This document shows, in pieces, positions 1 through 8,698 of a stretch of 64,000 nt of DNA; position 1 is the first letter of the stretch; every line of letters starts with the position of its first letter. Where the stretch lies: positions 22,839 to 86,838 of the forward strand of contig CAIZMB010000072.1 in NCBI GenBank assembly GCA_903933935.1. Reading direction: 5' to 3'. A program made the position numbers and the translations under genes. Source of the stretch: an uncultured Cytophagaceae bacterium (lineage in GTDB: Bacteria > Bacteroidota > Bacteroidia > Cytophagales > Spirosomataceae). The notes under the pieces are model-generated. The model saw only the letters and a list, made by a program, of their open reading frames with translations, was not told the DNA's origin and did not search any database.

Positions 1-2
1 AC

Positions 3-665
3 TTTATTGGCTATACGCTAGTCCAAAGCTTTTTTTTGAAAATACTCATTTTTGATTACATCATTGCTCCCATACATTCCTCCATTTCTTGGGGCGATTT
101 TCCGAAAGTAAGTAACTGGCCGATTGGCTGGCAAGTTCTATTTTTTCTGATCACGCATGATTTATATATCTATTGGTTTCATCGCTGGCAGCATGCCAAT
201 AAACTCCTATGGCGCACACATGAAGCGCATCATTCCAATAAATACATTGATTGGATTGCAGGTGCTAGGTCGCATTCCATTGAAATCTTAATTAATCAAA
301 CCATTGAATTTTTGCCCATTTTTCTTTTGGGCGCTGACCCGGTGGTAATTCCCATCAAAGGACTCATTGACGGCTTGTGGGGCATGTACATTCATGCGAA
401 TGTCAATTTCACTTTTGGCCGATTAAAATACATTTTAAATGGTCCTGAATTTCATTTGTGGCATCATGCCAACCACAAAGAAGTATTTCATGCTAACTTT
501 GCAACTAAGTTTAGTATTTGGGATGTTATGTTTGGAACTCTTTATGAGACGAAGGAAAAACCACGCTTTTGGGGTTTGTATTATAAGTATCCGAAGGGTT
601 ACATCCGCCAACATATTTACGCGATCTACCGTTGGTATTTCGAGGATTTAAAAGAAAATAAATAA
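3..665 (+). CDS. Fatty acid hydroxylase / sterol desaturase family protein (5' end outside window)
   Basis: Membrane di-iron hydroxylase that would oxidise a lipid or carotenoid substrate. The histidine clusters are visible: H41 with H49/H53 (HRWQH), H62/H65/H66 (HEAHH), and H140/H143/H144/H147 (HLWHHANH), numbered from the TTG at 36. The frame is open back to position 3 with no stop, so the gene very probably starts before the window and the TTG at 36 is not its real start. Hydrophobic stretches flank the clusters, as expected for this membrane family. The next gene begins one base after the stop, which suggests co-transcription. The substrate cannot be told from sequence; sterol, carotenoid or fatty-acid hydroxylation are all possible. 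Confidence 0.85.
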   Translation, partial: FIGYTLVQSFFLKILIFDYIIAPIHSSISWGDFPKVSNWPIGWQVLFFLITHDLYIYWFHRWQHANKLLWRTHEAHHSNKYIDWIAGARSHSIEILINQTIEFLPIFLLGADPVVIPIKGLIDGLWGMYIHANVNFTFGRLKYILNGPEFHLWHHANHKEVFHANFATKFSIWDVMFGTLYETKEKPRFWGLYYKYPKGYIRQHIYAIYRWYFEDLKENK

Positions 666-666
666 G

Positions 667-1044
667 ATGATAAAACCTTGGATTAATATACTGATCGCGG
701 CAATTTTCGAAACAGGTTGGACCTATGCTTTGAAATACATGAATTTCAGCCAATTGAAAAACGCCTACCAAGCAGATTCGCTTATGAGTAAATCGGTAGG
801 AACGGAACTAGTTCCATTTTTAGCTTACATCATTTCAGGCGGCGGCAATATTTACTTTTTATCGTTGGCCTTAAAAGATATTCCTACGTCCACCGCCATA
901 GCGGTATGGACTGCATTTTCATTAGTAATGATTAAAATTTGCGATATTTTTATCTTTAAAACATCCACGTCTCTAATGGAATTTTTCTTTATGACATTAA
1001 TCATCGTGGGCATTATTGGCCTAAAAAATTACAGTGCTAGTTAA
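667..1044 (+). CDS. SMR (small multidrug resistance) family transporter
   Basis: A 125-aa membrane protein with about four hydrophobic segments. The N-terminal helix carries a membrane-embedded glutamate in the context AIFETGWTYALK, matching the essential Glu of EmrE/SugE-type proteins, and a later AIAVWTAFS segment matches the family's conserved AYAVW-like stretch. SMR proteins form dimers that exchange protons for cationic drugs or guanidinium. This one is slightly longer than the usual 105–115 aa because of an extra loop around residues 28–48. It follows the hydroxylase by one base and converges on the HAD phosphatase gene, whose 3' end it overlaps by 4 bp. The substrate is unknown. Confidence 0.8.
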   Translation: MIKPWINILIAAIFETGWTYALKYMNFSQLKNAYQADSLMSKSVGTELVPFLAYIISGGGNIYFLSLALKDIPTSTAIAVWTAFSLVMIKICDIFIFKTSTSLMEFFFMTLIIVGIIGLKNYSAS

Positions 1045-1541
1045 TCTTTTGTTTTGGCTTGAATAATCATTTCCGCCATTTCGCGGAAACAACCTCTACC
1101 GCCGTCAAGCGTTAAAACTACATCAGCTTCCGCTTTAACTTGGGGCAAAGCATCTGCAGGACAAAAAAACATACCTACTAAGGATCTTACGACCAAGTCG
1201 TTTACATCGTCCCCAATATACGCTAACTCTTCCTTTTTCAAATAGTACCTTTTAAGGATCCGATTAACCACTCCCTTCTTTTCCTTAACCCCTAAATTCA
1301 ACTCAGTGATACCTAATTTTTCTGCCCTTTTAACTACTGATGGAGAAGATTCTCCTGTAATAATGCCCGTTGGTACTTGAACTAAAGTCCTCAGCCTTTC
1401 CACCCCCATTCCATCTCGAATATTAAACTTTTTCAGGTATTCACCTTGTTCTCCATAATATACTCCTCCATCGGTAAGGACACCATCACAGTCAGTCAAT
1501 ACCCATTTTATTTTTGCTAGTTTTATCTGTAAATCTTCCAT
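1041..1541 (-). CDS. KdsC-like HAD family sugar-phosphate phosphatase
   Basis: A 166-aa C0-type HAD phosphatase with no cap domain. Motif I reads DCDGVLTDG, motif II ITGE, and the metal-binding motif GDDVND. This is the KdsC family, which dephosphorylates Kdo-8-phosphate or acylneuraminate-9-phosphate before CMP activation. It is the last gene of the minus-strand sugar operon and starts one base after the SDR stop. Given the cytidylyltransferase upstream, a role in removing phosphate from a keto-sugar intermediate is likely. It may instead be the cell's general KdsC; I see no kdsA or kdsB in the window to decide. Confidence 0.85.
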   Translation of the reverse strand: MEDLQIKLAKIKWVLTDCDGVLTDGGVYYGEQGEYLKKFNIRDGMGVERLRTLVQVPTGIITGESSPSVVKRAEKLGITELNLGVKEKKGVVNRILKRYYLKKEELAYIGDDVNDLVVRSLVGMFFCPADALPQVKAEADVVLTLDGGRGCFREMAEMIIQAKTKD

Positions 1542-1542
1542 C

Positions 1543-2340
1543 TTAAATTGCTGTAAATCCTCCGTCGACGACCAGATTAGCTCCTGTCATGTAAGCAGCG
1601 GCGTCACTGGCTAGAAACACTAAAGCACCTGCATAATCATCTGGTTTAGCCATGCGCTTTAAAAGTGTTTTTGCTGAATATTGTTGCATAAAAAAATCTG
1701 TTTGTCCATTTTCTACACCCCCAGGTGACAGGGTATTTACTCGAATCCCTTGCTCTCCCCAATAGGCCGCTAAATATCGGGTGAAGTTTATAACGGCTCC
1801 CTTGGTCGTTGGATAAGCCGGTGTCTTAAAAAATAATTGTTGGCCCTTTTCATCTTGATACAAAGACTGATCTGGCCCTACTATTCCATAAGTAGACGCA
1901 ATATTAATGATGCTACCTTGCTTATTTTTCAACATAATTTTTCCGAACTTTTGGGCACATAGAAATAATCCTTTCACGTTTACTTCCCATGATTTTTGAA
2001 ACATGTCGACCGGATAATTCTCGAAGGAAGATAAGCGTAGCAAATCCGCTGAGGTCTGAAAATGATCATTGATAGCTGCATTATTGACCAAAATATCCAA
2101 TCGGCCAAATTCCTTTTCTATCCAATCTGCACATTTTTCAACTTCGCTTTCTGCCGTTATTTCAAGTTCAAATCCTTTCGAATTATTCCCAAGCGTAGAT
2201 GCAAAATTTACACATGCCTCCAAAGACAAATCAGCTACAATAACCGTTGCGCCTGCCTGGGCCAAAGCCTTACAATGTTCCTTGCCAATGAGCCCCAATG
2301 CGCCGGTAACCAATGCAATTTTACCCGTTAAATTAAACAT
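1543..2340 (-). CDS. SDR family NAD(P)-dependent oxidoreductase
   Basis: A classical short-chain dehydrogenase/reductase of about 265 aa. It shows the TGALGLIG cofactor motif close to the N-terminus, the NNAA motif, the catalytic serine in NIAST, and YPTTK as the YxxxK catalytic pair. The C-terminus ends in the family-typical TGANLVVDGG. The frame stays open to 2379, but that start would overlap the aminotransferase by 32 bp. The ATG at 2340 gives the usual MFNLTGKIALVTG beginning, so I chose it. It lies in the sugar operon between the class III aminotransferase and the HAD phosphatase, and probably reduces or oxidises a sugar intermediate. Confidence 0.85.
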   Translation of the reverse strand: MFNLTGKIALVTGALGLIGKEHCKALAQAGATVIVADLSLEACVNFASTLGNNSKGFELEITAESEVEKCADWIEKEFGRLDILVNNAAINDHFQTSADLLRLSSFENYPVDMFQKSWEVNVKGLFLCAQKFGKIMLKNKQGSIINIASTYGIVGPDQSLYQDEKGQQLFFKTPAYPTTKGAVINFTRYLAAYWGEQGIRVNTLSPGGVENGQTDFFMQQYSAKTLLKRMAKPDDYAGALVFLASDAAAYMTGANLVVDGGFTAI

Positions 2341-2347
2341 GTCTTGA

Positions 2348-3685
2348 CTATGCATTTTTGGGTTTAATATTATGTTCATTGATCTTTCTAAATACCGCTT
2401 CTAATAATTCGCCTTTCAACAGTGATTCTACTTGATTATTATCTATTGCGATTTTAAGTCTAGGTAAAATCTCTGCGTAGGCTTTGATGGTATATTCTAA
2501 ATCTTCTTTTGAGTGACTATATGAAATGTTATGAAACCCTCCCCAAAGAATTCCTTTTTGTAAGAGTTCTTGTTGCATAAATGTTTTTAATGCCAATGGA
2601 TTTTGACCTTCTGCTTGATAGGTAAGCATGGACCGACATGCATACCCAACACATGAAGTTATTTCTGACATTCCTAGGTAGGAGGCCAACTTATTATATT
2701 CATTTTGTATCCATTCTCCTTTACTATTTAAAGCGGCTATCACATCATTTTTTTGCATGAATTCAATGGTCGCTTTGCATGCAGCTAAGGATAAAGCTTC
2801 ACCACCAAAAGTTGTGTAAGAAAAAACATCTTTTTCGAAAAGCGACATCACATCTTTCCTTCCTGTTAAAATAGCTAAAGGCATTCCATTCGCACAGGCT
2901 TTAGAAAAAGTAGCTAAATCCGCCTTCACTCCAAAATACTCCTGAGCGCCCCCCAGGGCTATTCTGAATCCTGTCCACATCTCATCAAAAATCAATAAGG
3001 TTCCATTGGCCTTACAAATTTCAGCTAATTCTTGAAGAAAATTATTTTGAGGTTTTTCGAAAATAAAAGGTTCCAAAATGACGCAAGCAACCGTTTCGTC
3101 TAAGGCATTTTTTATTGATTCTATATCATTAAACGGAAAGGTAAAACTCAAATTCTTTATTCCCTCTGGGATGCCTCCGCTGCGGGAAGTGATGCCGATA
3201 TACCAGTCGTGCCAACCATGATAGCCGCAGCAAAATACTTTATCGCGGCCCGTAAAAGCTCTTGCAATTCGTACGGCAGCAGAAGTTACATCGGCACCCG
3301 TTTTACTGTATTTGACCACCTCTGCATTGGGGATAATTCCGTGAAGTATTTCAGCTAATTCCACCTCTAATGGGTGCATTAATGAAAAGGTAATTCCGTC
3401 TTTTAGTTGGGCTTGAATTGCATCGGCAATTTCTGGGATGCAATAGCCAAGGGACAATGGGCCTATGCCCATATTAAAGTCGATGTATTCATTCCCATCC
3501 ACATCCCAAACACGTGCACCTTTCCCTTTTTTCAAATAGACCGGTGCCACACCTTTAGAAAATTGCCCAGGTCCTTTAGCCAACGTTTGAGTAATGGGAG
3601 ATTGAACTTTTAAGCCCCTTTGATACATTTCTAGTGATTTTGAAATGTTAGGTAAGGCTTCGTTAAATTGAACAGAATTAGGCAT
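2348..3685 (-). CDS. Class III PLP-dependent aminotransferase (glutamate-1-semialdehyde aminomutase-like)
   Basis: A 445-aa fold-type I PLP enzyme. The cofactor lysine lies in the segment ATFSKACANGMPLAI, and the upstream aspartate lies in LLIFDEMWTGFR. The N-terminal segment VWDVDGNEYIDF is typical of GSA-aminomutase relatives. In sugar operons, such enzymes can transaminate or move an amino group on an aldehyde or ketone sugar. It starts 8 bp after the transketolase C-terminal subunit and is followed closely by the SDR. The clustering with transketolase and cytidylyltransferase genes argues against the housekeeping HemL role. The exact substrate is unknown. Confidence 0.85.
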   Translation of the reverse strand: MPNSVQFNEALPNISKSLEMYQRGLKVQSPITQTLAKGPGQFSKGVAPVYLKKGKGARVWDVDGNEYIDFNMGIGPLSLGYCIPEIADAIQAQLKDGITFSLMHPLEVELAEILHGIIPNAEVVKYSKTGADVTSAAVRIARAFTGRDKVFCCGYHGWHDWYIGITSRSGGIPEGIKNLSFTFPFNDIESIKNALDETVACVILEPFIFEKPQNNFLQELAEICKANGTLLIFDEMWTGFRIALGGAQEYFGVKADLATFSKACANGMPLAILTGRKDVMSLFEKDVFSYTTFGGEALSLAACKATIEFMQKNDVIAALNSKGEWIQNEYNKLASYLGMSEITSCVGYACRSMLTYQAEGQNPLALKTFMQQELLQKGILWGGFHNISYSHSKEDLEYTIKAYAEILPRLKIAIDNNQVESLLKGELLEAVFRKINEHNIKPKNA

Positions 3686-3693
3686 ATGGTAAA

Positions 3694-4596
3694 TTATTTT
3701 TGAATGAAATTTTGTATTTTTTCGACTAAACTTTTAGCATCCAAACCCTCATGAACTAGGACTTCGGCAAGTCGGCCTGGTTTAAACCAACGATCCTCAA
3801 AAGCGATCGAATGAGTAGGAATTAGAATTTGGTTTTTAACTAAATATTCCGCTAAAATGCTGAACAAACCACCTGTTAAAAAATGATCTTCGATCGTTAT
3901 AAAACAGGATGTTTGGCTAGCCAATTTTGAAATTAAATCTCCGTCGAAAGGCTTTAAATTTCGTATATTAACTAGGCCCACTTGAAAGCCCAAATCACTT
4001 AATAATTGGTGTGCCTTGATGCTTTCTTCCAGCATAAAACCGTACGTTAAAATCGTGCAATCTTTTCCTTCAAATATTTGCTCAGCTTTACCAAAAACAT
4101 AAGGTTTATGCTTTAGTAACGCTGGCCGAGTGTTAATTCGGACATAACTTGGACTTTCGGTAGCCCATATCTGAGGCAACATTTCAATCAAATCCTCTTC
4201 GTCAGCAGGTGCGAAAACCTCCATGCCGGGAATTCCTCGCATGATGGAAATATCTTCAATCGCTTGGTGAGTAGGTCCATTCCCATCCGATAAAACTCCC
4301 GGAATAAAACTGCTTAATTTGACAGGTAAATTGGCAATTCCAACAGAAGTCCTTGTAAACTCAAAAGCTCTCATGGTTAGGAAAGCAGATAGCGCATGTA
4401 CCACTGGTTTTCTACCACGTAATGCTAAACCTGCAGCAGCTCCTAACATTGTTTGTTCGGTAATCCCAGTGTCTATAAATCGGTTGCCCAAAGACGCTGG
4501 CAAATTGCGAACTAAGGCGCGATTTTCAGCGGTCATTACAATAAAACGATCATCCTCAAGAGCTGTTTTTTCTAATAATTTTTCGTAAGTCATCAT
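3694..4596 (-). CDS. Transketolase-like protein, C-terminal (pyrimidine-binding) subunit
   Basis: A 300-aa protein covering the pyrimidine-binding and C-terminal domains of transketolase. The catalytic glutamate lies in DTGITEQTMLGAAAGLA (near residue 47), and the C-terminal domain includes LTYGFMLEESIKA. It pairs with the N-terminal subunit encoded 8 bp upstream; together they equal one full transketolase. Split transketolases are known in archaea and in secondary-metabolite or surface-sugar clusters. In this operon the pair would transfer a two-carbon ketol unit to build or remodel a keto-sugar. The start codon is one of two adjacent ATGs. Confidence 0.88.
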   Translation of the reverse strand: MMTYEKLLEKTALEDDRFIVMTAENRALVRNLPASLGNRFIDTGITEQTMLGAAAGLALRGRKPVVHALSAFLTMRAFEFTRTSVGIANLPVKLSSFIPGVLSDGNGPTHQAIEDISIMRGIPGMEVFAPADEEDLIEMLPQIWATESPSYVRINTRPALLKHKPYVFGKAEQIFEGKDCTILTYGFMLEESIKAHQLLSDLGFQVGLVNIRNLKPFDGDLISKLASQTSCFITIEDHFLTGGLFSILAEYLVKNQILIPTHSIAFEDRWFKPGRLAEVLVHEGLDAKSLVEKIQNFIQK

Positions 4597-4604
4597 CTTA
4601 TTAT

Positions 4605-5459
4605 TTATCGTACAACCAATGTTTCAGCCACTAAATTGGCCCCAAATCCTTCATTTAATTCCACTAATAATTCTTGGATTTCGGGTTGAGAAAAATTACA
4701 AAACCAACGATCAGCACGCGCTTCTATTGAAGGCAATCCCTTTCCGCGCACCGTATCACAAATAATTACTTGCGCACCCGTTTGTCCCTTAATATTGGAG
4801 AAAGCTTTTTCTAAAGCATTGAAATCATGTCCGTCAATTCTTTGAGTCATCATTCCAAAAGACTCAAATTTTTCAACTAAAGACTCGAGTGGAATTAAGT
4901 CTTCCGTGGCCATGTTGGCTTGGAAATTATTCCGGTCAATGATAAATGTCAGATTGTCTAGTTTGTATGCGTTGGCTACTAATAAAGCTTCCCAACAAGA
5001 TCCTTCGTTCAACTCCCCATCTCCCATAACGCAATAAACTCGATTTTCACCTCCTCGAATGATGATGTCCATCGCAACCCCGATAGACACAGAAGGCAAT
5101 TGGCCTAATGAACCTGAATGGAATTCCACTCCCGGAATGTTCCGATTGGGATGCCAATAGATGTGATCTTCTGTGGACAAATGATTTTTTAATCGGTCCG
5201 CTTCTATCCAACCAAGCTCTGCAAATATTCCATATAAAGCGGGCACATCATGTCCCTTTGATAAAAACAGATAATCCCTGTTTTCATCCTTTAAATTTCC
5301 TTTATGCAGATTTAAATGATCCACATATAAATAAGTTAATAAATCAACCGCTGATAAAGAGGCCCCTAAAAAACAGCCTCCATCGGATGCCATCGGAACG
5401 ATGTGATTTCTAACTCGTTTTGCAAACTGCTGAAGCTTTATAATTTTTTCTTCATTCAT
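4605..5459 (-). CDS. Transketolase-like protein, N-terminal (thiamine-diphosphate-binding) subunit
   Basis: A protein of about 284 aa with the thiamine diphosphate motif GDGELNEG followed some 25 residues later by IIDRNN, the standard GDG…N signature. A histidine-rich SKGHDVPALYG segment sits near residue 85. An upstream start at 5522 is open, but the ATG at 5459 forms a 4-bp ATGA overlap with the stop of the cytidylyltransferase gene and gives a normal N-terminus, so I prefer it. It forms the other half of the transketolase encoded with the next gene. Acceptor and donor sugars cannot be inferred from sequence. Confidence 0.88.
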   Translation of the reverse strand: MNEEKIIKLQQFAKRVRNHIVPMASDGGCFLGASLSAVDLLTYLYVDHLNLHKGNLKDENRDYLFLSKGHDVPALYGIFAELGWIEADRLKNHLSTEDHIYWHPNRNIPGVEFHSGSLGQLPSVSIGVAMDIIIRGGENRVYCVMGDGELNEGSCWEALLVANAYKLDNLTFIIDRNNFQANMATEDLIPLESLVEKFESFGMMTQRIDGHDFNALEKAFSNIKGQTGAQVIICDTVRGKGLPSIEARADRWFCNFSQPEIQELLVELNEGFGANLVAETLVVR

Positions 5460-6262
5460 GATAATAAATTGGTTTGACTGGGCAGAATGGTTTTTAATTC
5501 GTCTAAATGATTTCGATACCAATTTACCCCTGCGAGGGATTGGTTGATTTGAAAAATCTCTGGTTCAAAAACAAGTAAATCCAAGATATCCTTCAACGTA
5601 AACCGAGGGTTTATTGGATATAATTTTTCATACACTTGATTAATAAACGCGTAATCTTCTGGATAATCTAAGGTGAATCGATGCGACATATCATAGGTAA
5701 AACCTGTTTCCCAAACTACGTTGCCCACTGAAAAAAGGTCTGGATTTTCCCAAAAATAAGGGGTGGTATGCTCTCGCTCTAATGGCCTAACGGCTTCTTT
5801 CCAAGCTCTTTCCAATGCCTTAAACGACATAATTTCTACATCATTTCCATCGGGATAAGAAGCGGGATGAAGGTTACTTACATAATCAAAAGATTGCTCA
5901 TTTTTGAAGTAGTAGTTTAATACTCGGTCGATGACAGCGGTATCAATCAATGGGCAATCAGAAGGGATTTTCACTATCGTCGACGCTTGATAAAAAACAG
6001 CTGCCTGATAGTGTCGATCTAATAAATCTAACAATGATCCCCTAAAAACTTCATATCCATATTTTATAGACGTTGATTCAATAATATCATCTGATGGCTG
6101 GTCTGAAGTGATCACCACTATTTTAGCTACTGTTTTAATTCTAGCAATGCGATTGAGTTGATGAATCAACAAAGGAATTCCCAAGACCTCCTTCATTATT
6201 TTCCCAGGAAAACGCGAGGAATTCATGCGTGCCTGAACCAAAATAAGTAATGGATTAGACAT
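5456..6262 (-). CDS. SpsF-type cytidylyltransferase / glycosyl nucleotidyltransferase
   Basis: A 268-aa protein of the family that includes SpsF and acylneuraminate cytidylyltransferases. The N-terminal nucleotide-binding signature ILVQARMNSSRFPGK and the later PSDCPLID segment (metal and nucleotide contact) are clear. It would activate a sugar as a CMP (or other NMP) derivative. It overlaps the upstream gene by 8 bp and the transketolase start by 4 bp, so the operon is translationally coupled. With the HAD phosphatase at the operon end, the gene set has the logic of phosphate removal followed by CMP activation of a keto-sugar. Confidence 0.85.
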   Translation of the reverse strand: MSNPLLILVQARMNSSRFPGKIMKEVLGIPLLIHQLNRIARIKTVAKIVVITSDQPSDDIIESTSIKYGYEVFRGSLLDLLDRHYQAAVFYQASTIVKIPSDCPLIDTAVIDRVLNYYFKNEQSFDYVSNLHPASYPDGNDVEIMSFKALERAWKEAVRPLEREHTTPYFWENPDLFSVGNVVWETGFTYDMSHRFTLDYPEDYAFINQVYEKLYPINPRFTLKDILDLLVFEPEIFQINQSLAGVNWYRNHLDELKTILPSQTNLLS

Positions 6263-7289
6263 AGGTTTCCTTTTGAATACTCGTGGGCAATAGATTTAAA
6301 AAGGCTTCTTTTGAACCTGTAAATTCTAGATACATCTCGCAGATTTTAGCAATTCTTTGAGCGGATTCTCCCCCATTCTGAATAGGCATTTTTTCTAATA
6401 AATCATCAAGGTCAAAATATGAATGCACTTTTTTTCCTAAGGCAATTCCGGTATAAACGACCGTTGAATACTGCGTAATTAATTCCTCACAATTGGCAAT
6501 CATTTCATTCGTCGGCCCTTCCGTAAAAATCAACGTATCAGCAGGACAATTATCTTTAATTTCTTGAATCGCTCGATCCTTTTTTTCATTAGGGTGTAAC
6601 TTAAAAAGTAGCTTTCTACCTGAGGCGATTTCTACACACTTTTTTAGAAATTTCGGACGATTTTCATAGCGATAAGTCTCTCGCATATCCGTTGTAGCGA
6701 CCATCACATATCCATGGTGTTCGAAGTCATTTTGAACATGCTGAATCAAATGATCGTAATTAGGAATACCTGTGACGGTAATCTTATTTTCATCTGTACC
6801 CTTGCTAATAAAATACTTCTTATATCCTTCAGATGCGGCACAATACACATCACAAAGATTTGACGTTCCATTTAAAGAAGTTCCAAAACTCCAATAGCGT
6901 GGGATGCCCGTTTTTTGAATAAAGGCACTGAGCATGGTATATGGATCAATCATTCCTTCTTGCACCCAAATAGTTTTGGTATTCAAAAACTTATTCGGGA
7001 AAAGCATATCTGAACAAAAAACAACCAATTCATATGTATTTAATTTAGCCTTATAATCATTTGGTAATTGGTGCTTTTGAATATACTCCTCCGCTCTTTT
7101 CCTTAATGGATTTCCCATGATGGTAGTATCCAAAATACCCCATTCAATAGCTTTTGAAATGAAAATATTTTCTGAAAAAAATTGGCTAAAATAACAATCG
7201 AACTGAGGCAAAAATTTTGAAATGGAATGCATTTGGATCGTCTGATTAATCGACCCAGTTAAAAATAGAATTTTCTTTTTGCCCAACAT
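6255..7289 (-). CDS. Putative glycosyltransferase or polysaccharide-polymerase-like protein
   Basis: A 344-aa soluble protein of uncertain family. The C-terminal half has a GT-B-like look: KLHPNEKKDR (residues near 225) followed by an EGPTNEMIANCEELITQYSTVVYTGIALGKKV stretch. That arrangement is seen in CDP-glycerol/polysaccharide transferases and in DUF354/UDP-GlcNAc epimerase-fold proteins. It is the first gene of the sugar operon, and its 3' end overlaps the cytidylyltransferase by 8 bp. It probably attaches or exports the sugar made by the downstream enzymes, but I do not recognise the exact family and no catalytic assignment is safe. Confidence 0.55.
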   Translation of the reverse strand: MLGKKKILFLTGSINQTIQMHSISKFLPQFDCYFSQFFSENIFISKAIEWGILDTTIMGNPLRKRAEEYIQKHQLPNDYKAKLNTYELVVFCSDMLFPNKFLNTKTIWVQEGMIDPYTMLSAFIQKTGIPRYWSFGTSLNGTSNLCDVYCAASEGYKKYFISKGTDENKITVTGIPNYDHLIQHVQNDFEHHGYVMVATTDMRETYRYENRPKFLKKCVEIASGRKLLFKLHPNEKKDRAIQEIKDNCPADTLIFTEGPTNEMIANCEELITQYSTVVYTGIALGKKVHSYFDLDDLLEKMPIQNGGESAQRIAKICEMYLEFTGSKEAFLNLLPTSIQKETYV

Positions 7290-7447
7290 AAAATACTCAA
7301 ATGATTACTATAAATTTAGCCACCATCTTGATAAGATTAGAACGATAAAATTCATTTAATGATTATATAACAAATGGGTTAATATTTACTAACAATAAGA
7401 AAACGATTTGTTAATTTAAGCTGTCCATATAAAAAACTTTTAAACAG

Positions 7448-7576
7448 CTAATTAGAAAAAATAGATGGAGTGAAATCCGGTATACGTGAGGTTAAACTAT
7501 AAGCCAATTTAAATGCCGTGGTCGTTTTGCCCACTCCCCCTTTTTGGTTTGCAATTGATATTATTTGCGCCTTCAT
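7448..7576 (-). pseudogene. Truncated ParA-family ATPase (N-terminal 42 residues)
   Basis: A 42-codon reading frame begins MKAQIISIANQKGGVGKTTT, an intact ParA deviant Walker A motif (K12–T20), continues about 20 residues in a plausible helix and stops at a TAG. Full ParA proteins are 200–260 aa, so the rest of the ATPase, including Walker B, is missing. I see no continuation in other frames towards 7290. It starts 6 bp after the stop of the 89-aa gene on the same strand, so the two were probably one operon. This reads as the remnant of a partition or plasmid-type locus. A functional micro-protein is possible but less likely. Confidence 0.7.
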
Positions 7577-7582
7577 CTGAAT

Positions 7583-7852
7583 TTATTTTCGGCTAAAATC
7601 AGCTAGATCAAAAAAATAATCCTCGTTCAATAAAAACAGTTTAAATTTTTTCATAAACGTTTTGTACGCGTGATTTGTCAATTTATTTTCAAGCGTAACT
7701 TCTGCGGGATCTTGTAAATTAAATTTAATCAAGAGCAACTCCTTTTCTTCAACAAACTCAAAAGAGATGTTTTCACACCTTTCGTATTTTATAAATTCGA
7801 AACCGTCTTGATAATTTCGAAATCCCACCTTCCTGATTCTAATATATTTCAT
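7583..7852 (-). CDS. Hypothetical protein (89 aa) upstream of a ParA remnant
   Basis: I do not recognise this protein. It is 89 aa, rich in lysine, phenylalanine and glutamate, with no signal peptide or membrane segment. The pattern of alternating hydrophobic residues (FEFVEEKELLLIKFNL) suggests beta strands followed by an alpha-helical C-terminus. The ParA remnant starts 6 bp downstream, so it may be part of a decayed partition module. It diverges from the GNAT-like gene at 8090, with about 237 bp between them. Confidence 0.5.
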   Translation of the reverse strand: MKYIRIRKVGFRNYQDGFEFIKYERCENISFEFVEEKELLLIKFNLQDPAEVTLENKLTNHAYKTFMKKFKLFLLNEDYFFDLADFSRK

Positions 7853-8042
7853 TGGAATTTCATTTAGTAGTTAGGTCACCATGTAATCATTGGCCCCGAA
7901 ATATAATTCAAACCCAGTGACTAATTTATGTTAATTCAGATGCTTAATCATTTATTAATCGTAATATAATATGGAGGTTATTTATCCAATATTGACATCA
8001 AAATACTTAACTTTTTATTCACTTTAATTTGACAATTCTGTA

Positions 8043-8073
8043 TTCAAAAGCTATTGAAAGGACACTATGTTTG
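8043..8073 (+). promoter_or_regulatory. Putative Bacteroidota promoter for the GNAT-like gene
   Basis: TATGTTTG at 8066–8073 matches the Bacteroidota −7 consensus TAnnTTTG exactly. A TTC lies 20 bp upstream at 8043–8045, one base off the TTG of the −33 element. The start codon follows 16 bp after the −7 box, so the leader would be very short. Confidence 0.4.
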
Positions 8074-8089
8074 TTGAAAATTTAACTTC

Positions 8090-8635
8090 ATGGATTTATA
8101 TATCGGCACCTACCGAGAAATGTCAGAAAAAGATCAGATTGAGATTAAAGGGCTCATTATAAAAGGCAATGAGGCGAATGCTAGCTTGGTGGAAAACCGA
8201 CTTAATTCCTCCGCATTAACAACCTATTTTAAAGATGGGGATTCCATCATTGCAACAACCAGCATTAAAATCCCAGAAACGTATTATATCAATGAAGTTT
8301 TTAACAAAACATTGACCTATTTGAATCCTTCGAAATACATCTTTGAACTTGGATATGTATTTGTCGAATCGCCATATAGAAATCAAAAGTTAGCTTCCAT
8401 TCTATGCGCTGAGCTGATGAATAAATTTAAAAACGAGCACTTATTTTCTACTACTAGAACGGATAATCTAGGCATGAAATCTATACTAAATACTTTAGGA
8501 TTTATGCCAACAGGCATTTCCTACCTCAGCATGTCTAAGACGAAATTACTCCAACTGTACCTTCATAATTGCCCCCTAATTAATCAAGAAAAATCTCAGG
8601 AATTAATCTATGATGAATGCATGAATTTAGGATGA
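8090..8635 (+). CDS. GNAT-like N-acyltransferase
   Basis: A 181-aa protein whose middle and C-terminal parts resemble the GNAT fold. A strand ELGYVFVESPYRNQKLASILCAEL (residues near 85–108) resembles the acetyl-CoA-binding turn (usually Q/RxxGxG/A) with a degraded RNQKLA in its place. It is followed by TDNLGMKSILNTLGFMPTG, the typical N…M…LGF end of GNAT domains. The glycine-poor P-loop means activity is uncertain. The substrate is unknown. It stands alone between the ParA remnant and the beta-propeller lipoprotein gene. Confidence 0.55.
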   Translation: MDLYIGTYREMSEKDQIEIKGLIIKGNEANASLVENRLNSSALTTYFKDGDSIIATTSIKIPETYYINEVFNKTLTYLNPSKYIFELGYVFVESPYRNQKLASILCAELMNKFKNEHLFSTTRTDNLGMKSILNTLGFMPTGISYLSMSKTKLLQLYLHNCPLINQEKSQELIYDECMNLG

Positions 8636-8698
8636 TTTTCAAAAGGCCTTTGTGCAAATCTACTAATCATTATTTATTAAAAATAAGATAATTATTTA

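Noticed and set aside
7321..7440. TTAATA/CTAACA pair in the intergenic region before the sugar operon as another Pho box
   Set aside because: The spacing is 10 bp, the match is weak, and the downstream genes have no link to phosphorus. It shows that chance matches occur in AT-rich DNA.
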